Shown one piece after another: positions 15,783-25,132 of a stretch of DNA of 64,000 nt (positions are counted from its first letter, which is position 1; each line of letters starts with the position of its first letter). The notes beneath the pieces are model-generated. The model saw nothing but the letters and a program-made list of their open reading frames with translations. It did not search any database and had not been told where the DNA came from. The translations under genes and the position numbers were made by a program. The stretch spans positions 1,426,001-1,490,000 of the forward strand of contig NZ_LR882982.1 in the NCBI RefSeq assembly GCF_904831005.1, written 5' to 3'. The DNA comes from Microbacterium hydrocarbonoxydans (GTDB lineage: Bacteria > Actinomycetota > Actinomycetes > Actinomycetales > Microbacteriaceae).

Positions 15783-17009
15783 TCAGCCCGCGTCGCCGAG
15801 CAGGATGGCCTCAGCGTCTTCGACCGCCGCGTCGGCCGGTTCATCGTCGATGTGCGCCAGCGTCGAGCGCCCGAGGAAGATCACGACAGCGGCGATGAGA
15901 ACCGCACCGGCGGCGACGAGGTATGGCACCGTGGCGCTGAATGCGTGCCACAGGGCCGCGGCCAGAGGGGGCGCCACCGCCCCGCCGAGGAAGCGCACCG
16001 AGGAGTACGCCGAGGATGCCACGGAGCGCGGCAGATCGGTCGCCTCCATCACGGCTTCGGTGAGCACGGTGTTCATGATGCCGAGGAGAAGACCGCCGAT
16101 GACGATGCAGGTCACCAGGGCCGCAGCCGACTCGACGAGGATTCCCGCGACGACGAGATCGATCGCAAGGAGCGGGAGAACGACCAGGATCACGCGGGTG
16201 CGAGACATCCGTCGCATCAGCAGGGGAGCGACCCACACGCTCGTGATCGCGAGCGCGACGCCCCATCCGAAGAAGGTGAAGCCGATGCCCATCGCCCCGA
16301 AGCCGAGTGGGAACGGAGAGAACGCCAGCAGGATGAAGAACCCGATGTTGTAGAAGAAGGCAGCGATCGCGAGGACTGCCAGCGCAGGACGCCTGAGCGC
16401 TGTGAAAGGAGCCGAGAAGGGGATCGGCGTGCGCTGTCCCTCCGGACCGCGCAGAAGCACGAGCACGGCCAGGAACGCGATCGCCATCAGCACCACGACT
16501 CCGAAGAACGGGGCACGCCAGCTCTGCTCGCCGAGGATGCCGCCGAGCAGCGGTCCTATAGCGATGCCGAGTCCGAGGGCTGCCTCGTAGAGGATGATCG
16601 CGGCCGCGCTGCCTCCCGACGCCGCGCCGACGATCGTGGCGAGGGCGGTCGAGATGAAGAGCGCGTTGCCGAGACCCCATCCCGCGCGGAATCCGATGAC
16701 CGCATCGACGCTGCCGCTCAAAGCGCAGAACAGGGCGAACACGACGATGAGAGCGAGCCCGATCAGCAGGGTCTTCTTCGCGCCGATGCGGCTCGAGATC
16801 CAGCTGGTCACCAGCATGGCGAGACCCGTCACCGCGAGGTAGCTGGTGAACAGCAGCTCGGTCTCGACGGGGCTCGCCTGCAGGGAGTCGGCGATGGCGG
16901 GGAGGATGGGATCGACCAGTCCGATTCCCATGAAGGCGACGACGCACGCGAACGCGACCGCCCAGACCTGTGCGGGTTGCTTCCAGATGGATGGGGTGGT
17001 GCTCGTCAC
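15783..17009 (-). CDS. MFS transporter (12 membrane segments)
   Basis: A 408-residue major facilitator superfamily protein with about 12 hydrophobic segments and the loop 2-3 signature SWISSRIGAKKTLLIGL. Its N-terminus (VAFACVVAFMGIGLVDPILPAIADSL) matches drug-proton antiporters of the DHA1 type. The ATG overlaps the stop of the MarR gene upstream (four bases), so regulator and pump are one operon behind the operator at 17451. Multidrug or toxic-compound efflux is the likely job; substrate unknown. Confidence 0.88.
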   Translation of the reverse strand: MTSTTPSIWKQPAQVWAVAFACVVAFMGIGLVDPILPAIADSLQASPVETELLFTSYLAVTGLAMLVTSWISSRIGAKKTLLIGLALIVVFALFCALSGSVDAVIGFRAGWGLGNALFISTALATIVGAASGGSAAAIILYEAALGLGIAIGPLLGGILGEQSWRAPFFGVVVLMAIAFLAVLVLLRGPEGQRTPIPFSAPFTALRRPALAVLAIAAFFYNIGFFILLAFSPFPLGFGAMGIGFTFFGWGVALAITSVWVAPLLMRRMSRTRVILVVLPLLAIDLVVAGILVESAAALVTCIVIGGLLLGIMNTVLTEAVMEATDLPRSVASSAYSSVRFLGGAVAPPLAAALWHAFSATVPYLVAAGAVLIAAVVIFLGRSTLAHIDDEPADAAVEDAEAILLGDAG

Positions 17010-17443
17010 CGATTCATTCCTGTCGAGTCGATTGTGGTGTGGGCCGCCAGGATCTCGGCGGCGCGGGTCAGGGCGCTCCAGTCATCGTCGTCCAGAGCGG
17101 CGAAGCGAGGAGCGAGGATGTCGCGGAACTCCACTCGCCAGGCGCTCAGAGCGGCCGAGCCGGCGGCTGTGATGTCGACCGCGGTCGCGCGTGAATCTTC
17201 CGGGACGGGGGAGCGCAGCACCAAGCCGTCGCGTTCCAGGTTGCCGATGAGCCTCGTCATGCCGGGCTGCGTGGTGCGCGCCGCGGCAGCGAGCTCGCCG
17301 ACGCGCTGAGGGCCGGCGTGCTCGAGGAGGCTGAGGACACGCCACTGCGCGGCGGGGGCGTCGTTCCCGGCGTCCTGTGCGGCGATCCGCCCCAGCGCGT
17401 ACCCAGAGAGCACGAGAGAGGGGATGACGTCGATGCGATTCAT
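17006..17443 (-). CDS. MarR family transcriptional regulator
   Basis: A 145-residue winged-helix regulator. The recognition region VGELAAAARTTQPGMTRLIGNLERDGLVLR (in parts) followed by the wing PVPEDSRATAVDITAAG is characteristic. It is translationally coupled to the MFS gene downstream, and its start lies eight bases from a strong inverted repeat. This is the classical arrangement of an autorepressed MarR-efflux operon, induced by a ligand of the regulator. Confidence 0.92.
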   Translation of the reverse strand: MNRIDVIPSLVLSGYALGRIAAQDAGNDAPAAQWRVLSLLEHAGPQRVGELAAAARTTQPGMTRLIGNLERDGLVLRSPVPEDSRATAVDITAAGSAALSAWRVEFRDILAPRFAALDDDDWSALTRAAEILAAHTTIDSTGMNR

Positions 17444-17450
17444 ACCAACC

Positions 17451-17474
17451 AGTATATACCTTGTGGTATGTACT
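17451..17474 (-). promoter_or_regulatory. Probable MarR operator
   Basis: Inverted repeat AGTATATACC-TTGT-GGTATGTACT, nine of ten positions symmetric. It is AT-rich within a GC-rich genome and lies directly before the MarR start codon, where it would overlap the promoter of the marR-MFS operon. Confidence 0.7.
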
Positions 17475-17496
17475 GTCGTGGTCGGTCCGAGCGCAG

Positions 17497-18285
17497 CTAC
17501 CGGCGCGCGTTGGCGATCCGCGCGGACAACTGGTGCGCATGCGCGAGAAGAGTGCGGCCGAGTTCGGGGAGCCGGTCGGGTCCGAATCTGAACCCGACTC
17601 CGGTCAGGCTCAACGCCCACTCCGGCCGACCTGATCTGTCGAACACGGCTGCACCGAGGCCCCAGCTGCCCTCGACGATCAGGCCGGGGTTGACCGCATA
17701 GCCGCGTTCCTTGGTCTCGGCGAGGCGGGCGCGCAATGGGAGGGAGCCGTGCGGCGCACCCCACTCCTGCTCCAAGTGCGGGTGGCGATCGAGATACGCG
17801 TCCACATCGTGGTCCGGCAGGAATGCCAGGATGGCGAGCCCGGCGCTGGCGACTCCGAGAGGGAAGCGGACTCCTTCGCTGAGCACGAATGACCGAATGG
17901 GGAAGGCGCCTTCCTCTCGCACGAGACACACGGTCTCGTCTGCGCGACGCACCGAGAGGAAGGCGCTCTCCTCGGTCTTGACCGCAAGCGACCGAACGAT
18001 GTCGCGCGCAAGCCCGGTGACGTCATACCGAGCAGCCGCGACGCTTCCCATCAGGTAGAGCTCCGGTCCCGGCATCCACCTCGTCGACTCCTCGTCCCGA
18101 TCGACGAGGCCCTCCGCTCGCAGCGCAGAGAGAAGTCGATGGGTCGTGGAACGGGTGAAGCCGGACGACCGGGCGAGGTCGTGCAGAGGTGCGCCACCGG
18201 CGCCACTGGCCGTGACCAGCCGCAACAGGACTGCAGCGCGCGCGATCGCCTGCGCTCCAGGTACGCCGCGCGATGTCTGTTCCAT
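17497..18285 (-). CDS. IclR family transcriptional regulator
   Basis: A 262-residue IclR-type regulator: N-terminal winged helix (about residues 10-70, with HDLARSSGFTRSTTHRLLSAL) and C-terminal effector domain (about 85-255, with LGVASAGLAILAFL and RGYAVNPG). IclR proteins bind small organic acids and control catabolic operons. It is divergent from the scoA-scoB-thiolase operon, with an inverted repeat in the gap, so it very likely controls that operon and itself. The start at 18285 gives the family-typical N-terminus (AIARAAVLLRLV). Confidence 0.9.
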   Translation of the reverse strand: MEQTSRGVPGAQAIARAAVLLRLVTASGAGGAPLHDLARSSGFTRSTTHRLLSALRAEGLVDRDEESTRWMPGPELYLMGSVAAARYDVTGLARDIVRSLAVKTEESAFLSVRRADETVCLVREEGAFPIRSFVLSEGVRFPLGVASAGLAILAFLPDHDVDAYLDRHPHLEQEWGAPHGSLPLRARLAETKERGYAVNPGLIVEGSWGLGAAVFDRSGRPEWALSLTGVGFRFGPDRLPELGRTLLAHAHQLSARIANARR

Positions 18286-18319
18286 GATGTGGACGCTAGT
18301 AGCGGATCGGTCCACATCA
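18285..18319. promoter_or_regulatory. Probable IclR operator
   Basis: Perfect 10-base inverted repeat TGATGTGGAC and GTCCACATCA separated by 15 bases, lying in the gap between the divergent IclR gene and scoA and touching the IclR start codon. Confidence 0.65.
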
Positions 18320-18389
18320 CAAGAGTGAGCTCGCGTGCCGCGGGTGCGCGCGGGATCCTGTACGGAGGCACGTCTTCGAAGGAGCACGC

Positions 18390-19163
18390 GTGATCGACAA
18401 ACAGAGGGCATCCGCAGCGGACGCCGTGGCAGACATCCGGGACGGATCATCGATCGCGGTCGGGGGTTTCGGACTCTCGGGCAATCCGATCGCGCTGATC
18501 GAGGCGATCCTCGCACAGGGCACGACCGATCTGAGCGTCGTCAGCAACAACTGCGGAGTCGACGACTGGGGTCTGGGAGTCCTGCTCGGCGCAGGGAGGA
18601 TCCGCAAGATGACGTCGTCGTACGTGGGGGAGAACAAGGAGTTCGAACGCCAGTTCCTGTCGGGCGAACTCGAACTCGAACTCACCCCGCAGGGGACTCT
18701 GGCCGAGAAGCTTCGAGCCGGCGGTTCGGGCATCGGCGCGTTCTTCACGCAGACCGGAGTGGGAACGCAGGTAGCCGAGGGCGGGCTGCCGCGTCGCTAC
18801 GACCCGGACGGGACGGTCGCGCTCGCCTCTCCGGTGAAGGAGGTGCGCGTGTTCGACATCGACGGGACGCCCCGTGAGTACGTGCTGGAGGAGGCGATCA
18901 CCACAGACTTCGCGCTGGTGCATGCTCTCGCCGGTGATCGACACGGCAACCTCATCTTCAACAAGGCTGCGCGCAACTTCAATCCGCTGGCGGCGATGGC
19001 CGGCCGGGTCTGCATCGCGCAGGTCGAACATCTGGTGGAGCCCGGTGAGCTCGACCCCGATCGCATCCACCTTCCCGGCGTGTACGTGCACCGGATCATC
19101 GAGGTCGGCTCACACATCACCAAACGCATCGAGCGGCGCACGGTCGCCGTGGAAGGGGCCTGA
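18390..19163 (+). CDS. scoA: 3-oxoacid CoA-transferase subunit A
   Basis: A 257-residue alpha subunit of a succinyl-CoA:3-oxoacid (or 3-oxoadipate) CoA-transferase. The coenzyme-A-binding GGFGLSGNP motif is near residue 25, and FFTQTGVGT and [16 protein letters not shown] blocks follow. The GTG start has AAGGAG six bases upstream. With subunit B (two bases apart) and a thiolase behind, the operon would activate a 3-ketoacid and cleave it to acetyl-CoA. Acetoacetate and 3-oxoadipate are both possible substrates; no other beta-ketoadipate gene is adjacent, which slightly favours acetoacetate. Confidence 0.9.
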   Translation: MIDKQRASAADAVADIRDGSSIAVGGFGLSGNPIALIEAILAQGTTDLSVVSNNCGVDDWGLGVLLGAGRIRKMTSSYVGENKEFERQFLSGELELELTPQGTLAEKLRAGGSGIGAFFTQTGVGTQVAEGGLPRRYDPDGTVALASPVKEVRVFDIDGTPREYVLEEAITTDFALVHALAGDRHGNLIFNKAARNFNPLAAMAGRVCIAQVEHLVEPGELDPDRIHLPGVYVHRIIEVGSHITKRIERRTVAVEGA

Positions 19164-19164
19164 G

Positions 19165-19812
19165 ATGGCACTCACACGCAACGAGATGGCGGCTCGGGCC
19201 GCCGCGGAACTGCAGGACGGCTCGTACGTGAATCTCGGGATCGGGCTTCCCACCCTCGTGCCGAATCATGTTCCGGAGGGCGTGACGGTCGTGCTGCAGT
19301 CCGAGAACGGCATCCTCGGGGTGGGCCCGTATCCGCGAGAGGAGTCGGTGGACCCCGATCTCATCAACGCCGGCAAGGAGACGGTGACGGTGCTGCCGGG
19401 ATCGGCGTTCTTCGATTCGGCGCTGAGTTTCGGCATGATCCGTGCAGGCAAGATCGACGCTGCGATCCTGGGAGCCATGCAGGTGTCGGCAAGGGGCGAT
19501 CTCGCCAACTGGATGATCCCGGGCAAGATGGTCAAGGGGCCGGGAGGCGCCATGGACCTCGTGCACGGCGCACGACGCGTGATCGTCCTCATGGAGCACA
19601 CCGCCAAGGACGGCTCCGCGAAGATCGTCGACGAATGCTCGCTGCCTCTCACGGGCCGGCGGGTGGTCGACCGCATCATCACCGACATGGCGGTGATCGA
19701 TGTCACGGATGCGGGGCTGGTGCTGGTCGAAATCGCGCCAGGGGTGACGGTCGACGAGGTCGTCGCCGCGACGGGCCCGGTCTTGACCGTGCCGAGCAGC
19801 CATGAAGAGTGA
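19165..19812 (+). CDS. scoB: 3-oxoacid CoA-transferase subunit B
   Basis: The 215-residue beta subunit, with the catalytic glutamate in [10 protein letters not shown] (E47), the residue that carries the CoA thioester intermediate. The block [14 protein letters not shown] near the C-terminus is also typical. The ATG follows the scoA stop with one base between. Together with scoA it transfers CoA from succinyl-CoA to a 3-oxoacid. Confidence 0.92.
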   Translation: MALTRNEMAARAAAELQDGSYVNLGIGLPTLVPNHVPEGVTVVLQSENGILGVGPYPREESVDPDLINAGKETVTVLPGSAFFDSALSFGMIRAGKIDAAILGAMQVSARGDLANWMIPGKMVKGPGGAMDLVHGARRVIVLMEHTAKDGSAKIVDECSLPLTGRRVVDRIITDMAVIDVTDAGLVLVEIAPGVTVDEVVAATGPVLTVPSSHEE

Positions 19813-19831
19813 CCGACGGAAGGATCCCGAA

Positions 19832-21034
19832 ATGACCGACACCACGCACTCGGATGCTGAAGACATCGTCATCGTCGCGGCGGCGCGCACGCCGCAGGGG
19901 CGCTTGAAGGGACAGCTGGCCGGCTTCACCGCACCGCAACTGGGCGCCTTCGCGATCCGCGGCGCGCTCGAGCGGGGACGCGTCGACGGAACCGAGGTCG
20001 ACGCCGTCATCATGGGGCAGGTGCTCGCGGCCGGATCCGGCCAGAATGCGGCGCGCCAGGCAGCGATCGGTGCGGGCATCGGTTGGGACGTGCCGGCTCA
20101 CTCGATCAACAAGGTGTGTCTGTCCGGCCTCACGGCTGTGATCGACGCCGCGCGCATGATCCGCACGGGCGATGCGGAGGTCGTGGTGGCGGGCGGGATG
20201 GAGTCGATGACACGTGCGCCGCATCTGCTGATGGGATCGCGCGACGGCTGGACCTACGGCAGTGTCGAAGTGCTCGACCACATGGCTTTCGACGGCCTCA
20301 CCGATGCCTATGACCGCGAGAGCATGGGGGCATCGACCGAGCGCCACAACGCGCGATACGACCTGACCCGGGCCGCGCAGGACGAGGTCGCAGCGCTGTC
20401 GCACCAGCGTGCCGCTGCGGCACAGAACAACGGTGTGTTCGATGACGAGATCATCGCGGTGGCTGTACCGCAGCGGCGGGGAGAGCCGATGATCGTCTCG
20501 GCCGATGAGGGCATCCGCCCCGACACCACGATCGAGTCGCTGAGCGGGCTGCGCGCAGCGTTCGCAGAGGGCGGTTCGATCACTGCGGGCAACTCGTCGC
20601 AGATCTCCGACGGCGCGTCCGCGGTCATCGTCACGACGCGTGGCAGGGCCCTGGCGTCGGACTGGCCGGTTCTGGTGACGGTCGGCGCCAGCGGGCAGAC
20701 CGCCGGCCCCGACAACTCCCTGCAGGCTCAGCCCGCTCGCGCGATCGAGCGCGCGTGTGCGAAGCAGGGGATACTTCCGACCGACCTCGATGTCGTCGAG
20801 ATCAACGAGGCCTTCGGTGCGGTCGTCGCGCGCTCTCAGACAGAGCTCGGGATCTCGAGCGATGTCGTCAACATCCATGGCGGCGGCATCGCCATCGGTC
20901 ACCCGATCGGAGCATCGGGAGCCCGCCTGGTGGTGCATGTCGCGCACGAACTCGCGCGGCGAGGGGCAGGCGCCGCGGCTGTGGGGCTCTGCGGAGGCGG
21001 AGGCCAGGGGGAGGCGCTGATCCTCACGCGCTGA
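19832..21034 (+). CDS. Thiolase (acetyl-CoA acetyltransferase type)
   Basis: A 400-residue thiolase that would split acetoacetyl-CoA or 3-oxoadipyl-CoA into acyl-CoAs. The acyl-accepting cysteine is C96 in NKVCLSG, the C-terminal GHPIGASGARL supplies the histidine, and C387 in CGGGGQG is the second catalytic cysteine. The ATG at 19832 with GGAAGGA upstream is preferred over 19802, which lies inside scoB. It ends the IclR-controlled ketoacid operon. Confidence 0.92.
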   Translation: MTDTTHSDAEDIVIVAAARTPQGRLKGQLAGFTAPQLGAFAIRGALERGRVDGTEVDAVIMGQVLAAGSGQNAARQAAIGAGIGWDVPAHSINKVCLSGLTAVIDAARMIRTGDAEVVVAGGMESMTRAPHLLMGSRDGWTYGSVEVLDHMAFDGLTDAYDRESMGASTERHNARYDLTRAAQDEVAALSHQRAAAAQNNGVFDDEIIAVAVPQRRGEPMIVSADEGIRPDTTIESLSGLRAAFAEGGSITAGNSSQISDGASAVIVTTRGRALASDWPVLVTVGASGQTAGPDNSLQAQPARAIERACAKQGILPTDLDVVEINEAFGAVVARSQTELGISSDVVNIHGGGIAIGHPIGASGARLVVHVAHELARRGAGAAAVGLCGGGGQGEALILTR

Positions 21035-21037
21035 ACG

Positions 21038-21313
21038 TCAGCGCTTCAGCGGCTTCACCTTCGCGGAGCGCTTCTCTTCCTTCTCCTGCTCGCGCTGCTG
21101 CTTCGCATAGACAGGGGAGTCGGGAGAGACAGGGCGTCCCTGCTTGGCGCGACGCGTGTCGATCACTGCGCCGATGGCCAGGGCGAGGCTGATCGCCCAG
21201 CTCACCCATGCGAGCGCCGAGCGCCAGGTGATCTTGGTGTCACGGGAGCCGCGGAGCAGGGTGACCCCGGTCATGATCGCGCCGATGAGTCCGGTACCCG
21301 AGAGGTAGTTCAT
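21038..21313 (-). CDS. Small membrane protein
   Basis: A 91-residue hypothetical protein with a short hydrophobic N-terminus (GTGLIGAIMTGVTLL), one clear membrane helix (ALAWVSWAISLALAIGAVI) and a highly charged Lys/Arg/Glu tail of about 35 residues. The tail is positively charged and would be cytoplasmic. It converges with the thiolase gene (three bases apart). I do not recognise a family. Confidence 0.62.
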   Translation of the reverse strand: MNYLSGTGLIGAIMTGVTLLRGSRDTKITWRSALAWVSWAISLALAIGAVIDTRRAKQGRPVSPDSPVYAKQQREQEKEEKRSAKVKPLKR

Positions 21314-21532
21314 GCCCTCACGCTACCCGCACCGGCGCCGCACGTGCCGCGCCTTGACAGCAGCTGCGCAGTCTGGCAGACGCCGCTCCGCGCCCAGCAC
21401 GCTCGCAGACGCCTGCGGTACCATGGCCTGGTCGCGGCACGTCCGCGTCCGCAACCCGTGTATCTACCGGCCGTCGGTCCTCCGGCGGACAGCGGCGGCA
21501 CCCGACCCCGCGTCTCCGGGCGCGCGAGAGCC

Positions 21533-22819
21533 ATGACACACGTATCTCCACCGGCGCATGCCGCCGCCCCCTCGCAGAAGTCCGACGCTCCGAGCCTGCT
21601 CCGCACAGCAGGGCTCCCGTACTTCGTGATCGCGTTCATCGCGCGACTGCCCTTCGCCATGATGGTCGTCGGCGTCCTCACCGTCGTCGTCTCGGCGCGT
21701 GGCTCGCTCTCGCTCGGCGGCCTCACTTCGGCGGCGGTCGGTCTGGGCACCGCCTGCTTCGGCCCACTGCTCGGGGCCGCGGCGGATCGCTTCGGTCAGC
21801 GCACCGTGCTGCTGATCCTCGCGGTCGCGAACGGAACGATGCTGGTGGTCTTCACCGTCGTCGTGTACGCCGATGCGGCCGATGCGCTCGTGCTGGTCGC
21901 GGCGATGGGCATCGGCGCCACTGCGCCGCAGGTGGCGCCGCTGTCGCGGTCCAGACTCGTCACGATGATCGCGGACCGGCTGCCCGAGGCCGTGCGCGCC
22001 AGGACGACCTCGGGCACCATGGCCTACGAGTCGGCTGCGGACGAGACGGTGTTCGTCTTCGGGCCGTTCATCGTCGGCATCCTCGCCTCGGCCTTCGCGC
22101 CCTGGGCGCCGCTCGTCGGCGCGGCGGCACTCACCGTCGTGTTCGTCGGAGCGTTCGCGCTGCACCCGAGCGCGCGCGTCGTGTCGGTGCACCGCGACAG
22201 TGAGGGACGCGCGCCGTCGGCGGTGTCCGAGCTGTTCCGACCACGGCTGCTCGTCATCATCCTCGGGATCCTCGGCGTGGGAATGTTCTTCGGCACCATG
22301 CTCACGTCGCTCACGTCCTTCATGGCCGACCGCGGCGACCCTGAGCAGGCGGGACTGCTGTACGGAGTCATGGGTGTCGGATCGGCGATCCTCGCGCTCG
22401 GCGTCGCGTGGCTCCCGGCGCGATTCTCGCTGCGAGCGCGCTGGCTCGTCTTCTCCGGCGTCCTGCTCGCCGGAAGCCTTCTGCTGCTCTTCGTGGACAC
22501 ACCCACCACGATGATGTTCGCACTCGCGATCATGGGCATCGGCATCGGGCCGACGCTCGTGACCCAATACAGTCTCGGCGCGGCGCGCAGCCCGCTCGGA
22601 CGCTCGGCGACGGTCATGACGATGCTCGGTTCGGGAATCGTGGTCGGGCAATCGCTCGGCGCCGCGGTGGCGGGAGAACTCGCTGAGAACGTGGGCACCG
22701 GCAGCGCGCTGCTGCTTCCGATCATCGCGGCCGGGATAGCGTTCGCTGCAGGTGTTGTCAACTGGCGGTGGGGCGCGACCGGGTCTCGCGTACGCTCGGA
22801 AGAGGCCCCAGTAGCCTGA
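21533..22819 (+). CDS. MFS transporter
   Basis: A 428-residue protein with about 12 hydrophobic segments. The MFS loop motif appears as GAAADRFGQRTVLL, and the second half begins after a charged loop at about residue 225. It resembles sugar-efflux or drug-efflux MFS proteins but no substrate can be read. The ATG at 21533 is chosen; the open frame back to 21344 is unlike protein sequence. It ends 33 bases before otsA and could share a transcript with it. The 219 bases upstream hold no gene; a TTGACA hexamer at 21353 is the only promoter-like element I noted. Confidence 0.8.
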   Translation: MTHVSPPAHAAAPSQKSDAPSLLRTAGLPYFVIAFIARLPFAMMVVGVLTVVVSARGSLSLGGLTSAAVGLGTACFGPLLGAAADRFGQRTVLLILAVANGTMLVVFTVVVYADAADALVLVAAMGIGATAPQVAPLSRSRLVTMIADRLPEAVRARTTSGTMAYESAADETVFVFGPFIVGILASAFAPWAPLVGAAALTVVFVGAFALHPSARVVSVHRDSEGRAPSAVSELFRPRLLVIILGILGVGMFFGTMLTSLTSFMADRGDPEQAGLLYGVMGVGSAILALGVAWLPARFSLRARWLVFSGVLLAGSLLLLFVDTPTTMMFALAIMGIGIGPTLVTQYSLGAARSPLGRSATVMTMLGSGIVVGQSLGAAVAGELAENVGTGSALLLPIIAAGIAFAAGVVNWRWGATGSRVRSEEAPVA

Positions 22820-22852
22820 GGTCCATCCCCCTTCGCAGTGCCAAGGAGCTCC

Positions 22853-24262
22853 ATGCCAGCCGCAGATTTCGTCGTCGTCGCCAATCGCCTTCCCGTCGAC
22901 CGGGTGATGGGCCCCGATGGCGAGGACGAGTGGCGGACATCGCCGGGCGGGCTCGTGGCAGCACTCGAGCCGATGATGCGCAGTGCGCACGGCGCATGGG
23001 TGGGGTGGCCGGGACAGCCGGACGTCGAGCTCGACCCGTTCGAGATCAACGGAATCGATCTCGTGCCCGTGCCGCTCAGCACGGAAGAGGTCGCCGACTA
23101 CTACGAGGGTTTTGCGAACGACACGATCTGGCCGCTCTATCACGACGTCATCGCACCGCCTCAGTACCACCGCGAGTGGTGGGACGCGTACGTCCGCGTC
23201 AACCGCAGGTTCGCTCAGGCTGCCGCTGACGTCGCCGCACCGGACGGCACGGTCTGGGTGCACGACTACCAGCTGCAGCTGGTGCCGCAGATGATCCGTG
23301 AGATCCGACCCGACGTCACGATCGGCTACTTCCACCACATCCCGTTCCCCGCGCACGGCCTCTACGCCCAGCTTCCCTGGCGCGATCAGGTGCTCACGGG
23401 ACTCCTGGGCGCCGACGTGATCGGATTCCAGCGTGCACAGGACGCCACCTACTTCCTGACGGCAGTGCGCCGGCGTCTGCGGCACGAGGTCAAAGGATCG
23501 GCGGTCACGATCCCGACGGCCGACGGCGGCTCACGCACGGCGGTCGCCCGCGCGTTTCCGATCTCGATCGACACGACGCCGTACCTCGAACTCGCGGCTC
23601 GTCCCGACGTGCGGGCTCGCGCAGCCGAGATCAGGGAGAGTCTCGGCAATCCGAAGAAGATCCTCCTCGGTGTCGACCGCCTCGACTACACGAAGGGCAT
23701 CCGGCACCGGATCAAGGCGTACGGCGAGCTTCTCGAAGACGGCCTCCTGAGCGTCGACGACGTCACCTTCGTGCAGGTCGCCAGCCCGAGCCGTGAGCGA
23801 GTCGACGCCTATGTGCACCTTCGCGACGAGATCGAGCTCGCGGTCGGGCGCATCAACGGCGATCACGACACGATGGGGCATACGGCGATCCGTTACCTGC
23901 ACCAGGGATATCCGCGTGAGGAGATGGTCGCGCTGTACCTCGCTGCCGACGTGATGCTCGTGACGGCACTGCGAGACGGCATGAACCTCGTCGCGAAGGA
24001 GTACGTCGCGACCCGCGCCGACAATCGCGGTGTGCTCGTGCTGAGCGAGTTCACGGGGGCCGCCGATGAACTTCGGCAGGCGGTGCGCGTCAACCCGCAC
24101 GACATCGCCGGGCTGAAGGACGCGATCATGACGGCCGTCACCATGACCCCCGCGGAGCAGGGCAAGCGGATGCGGTCGCTGCGGCGCCGCGTGCTGGAGA
24201 ACGATGTGAACGCCTGGTCATCATCGTTCCTCCGCGCGCTCGCAGACGTCCGCGGACGCTGA
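22853..24262 (+). CDS. otsA: Alpha,alpha-trehalose-phosphate synthase
   Basis: A 469-residue family-20 glycosyltransferase that joins UDP- or GDP-glucose to glucose-6-phosphate. Family signs are VVANRLPVDR at the start, WVHDYQLQLVPQMIR, and VDRLDYTKGI. Trehalose is an osmoprotectant and stress solute and in mycolate-containing relatives a cell-envelope component. The ATG at 22853 has AAGGAG just upstream; a GTG 15 bases earlier is less likely. otsB follows 63 bases downstream. Confidence 0.94.
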   Translation: MPAADFVVVANRLPVDRVMGPDGEDEWRTSPGGLVAALEPMMRSAHGAWVGWPGQPDVELDPFEINGIDLVPVPLSTEEVADYYEGFANDTIWPLYHDVIAPPQYHREWWDAYVRVNRRFAQAAADVAAPDGTVWVHDYQLQLVPQMIREIRPDVTIGYFHHIPFPAHGLYAQLPWRDQVLTGLLGADVIGFQRAQDATYFLTAVRRRLRHEVKGSAVTIPTADGGSRTAVARAFPISIDTTPYLELAARPDVRARAAEIRESLGNPKKILLGVDRLDYTKGIRHRIKAYGELLEDGLLSVDDVTFVQVASPSRERVDAYVHLRDEIELAVGRINGDHDTMGHTAIRYLHQGYPREEMVALYLAADVMLVTALRDGMNLVAKEYVATRADNRGVLVLSEFTGAADELRQAVRVNPHDIAGLKDAIMTAVTMTPAEQGKRMRSLRRRVLENDVNAWSSSFLRALADVRGR

Positions 24263-24325
24263 TCCGGAGGGGCGCACCGATCCGCCGGGTCATACTGGGA
24301 GGACACCGCCTCGATTGGAGACCCT

Positions 24326-25123
24326 GTGACCCGTAGCTGGACCCCCGGAGCCGCAGACCCGGCGCTGAGCGCCATCGCCGCCACCCCGAGACTGATCGTC
24401 GCGTTGGATTTCGACGGCACCGCGTCTCCGCTCGTCCCCGACCCGATGGCGGCCAGGGCGCTTCCCGAGGTCGCGGTGCAGGTCGCCCGCCTGGCGGCGA
24501 TCCCCGACACGGTCGTGGCCTATGTGTCGGGTCGCAGCATGCACGATCTGAGGGTCATCACCGAGCATACGGATGACTCGCTCATCGCCCTGGCGGGTTC
24601 GCACGGTGCGCAGTACTGGTATCCGGGAATCGGTGATGCCGCGACCGACGGTGCAGAGAGTGCAGAGGGTTCGCGGGAGGAGCTGTGGGAGGCCGCGAGG
24701 CCGATCATCGAGCGCTACGAGGGCGCCGAGCTCGAGCCCAAGACTTTCGGCATGGGAGTGCACACGCGCACGGCCACGCCCGAGGTCGAGAAGGCGGTGT
24801 TCGCCGAGATCGACGCACTCGTGGCGGAGCGCTTCCCGCATTGGCGACGGCGTTCGGGGCATCGCGTGCTCGAGTTCTCCTCGCGGAGCGAGGGCAAGGA
24901 TGCCGCGATGGCCGCTCTGCGCGAGCATTTCGATGCCACCGCGATCCTGTTCGCCGGCGACGACGTCACGGACGAAGACGCCATGCGCGTGCTCACCGGT
25001 GACGATCTGGGTGTGCGCGTGGGCCCGGGGGAGAGTGCGGCCGAGCTTCGTGTGGAGAACCCACAACAGATCGCGCTGCTTCTGGAGGCCCTCGCGGACG
25101 AGCGGACCTCTCGGCGGGAATAG
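24326..25123 (+). CDS. otsB: Trehalose-phosphatase
   Basis: A 265-residue HAD-superfamily phosphatase that removes the phosphate from trehalose-6-phosphate. The nucleophile motif is LDFDGTASPLV, motif II lies in VAYVSGRS, and the C-terminal FAGDDVTDEDAMR carries the metal-binding aspartates. It starts with GTG. It completes the OtsAB pathway with the preceding gene. ilvD begins only nine bases after its stop. Confidence 0.93.
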   Translation: MTRSWTPGAADPALSAIAATPRLIVALDFDGTASPLVPDPMAARALPEVAVQVARLAAIPDTVVAYVSGRSMHDLRVITEHTDDSLIALAGSHGAQYWYPGIGDAATDGAESAEGSREELWEAARPIIERYEGAELEPKTFGMGVHTRTATPEVEKAVFAEIDALVAERFPHWRRRSGHRVLEFSSRSEGKDAAMAALREHFDATAILFAGDDVTDEDAMRVLTGDDLGVRVGPGESAAELRVENPQQIALLLEALADERTSRRE

Positions 25124-25132
25124 ACTTCCGTC

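Noticed and set aside
15765..17309. 514-codon plus-strand open frame opposite the MFS gene
   Set aside because: Highly charged Glu/Arg/Asp/His-rich sequence typical of the reverse complement of a membrane protein gene; the MFS and MarR genes on the minus strand are clear.
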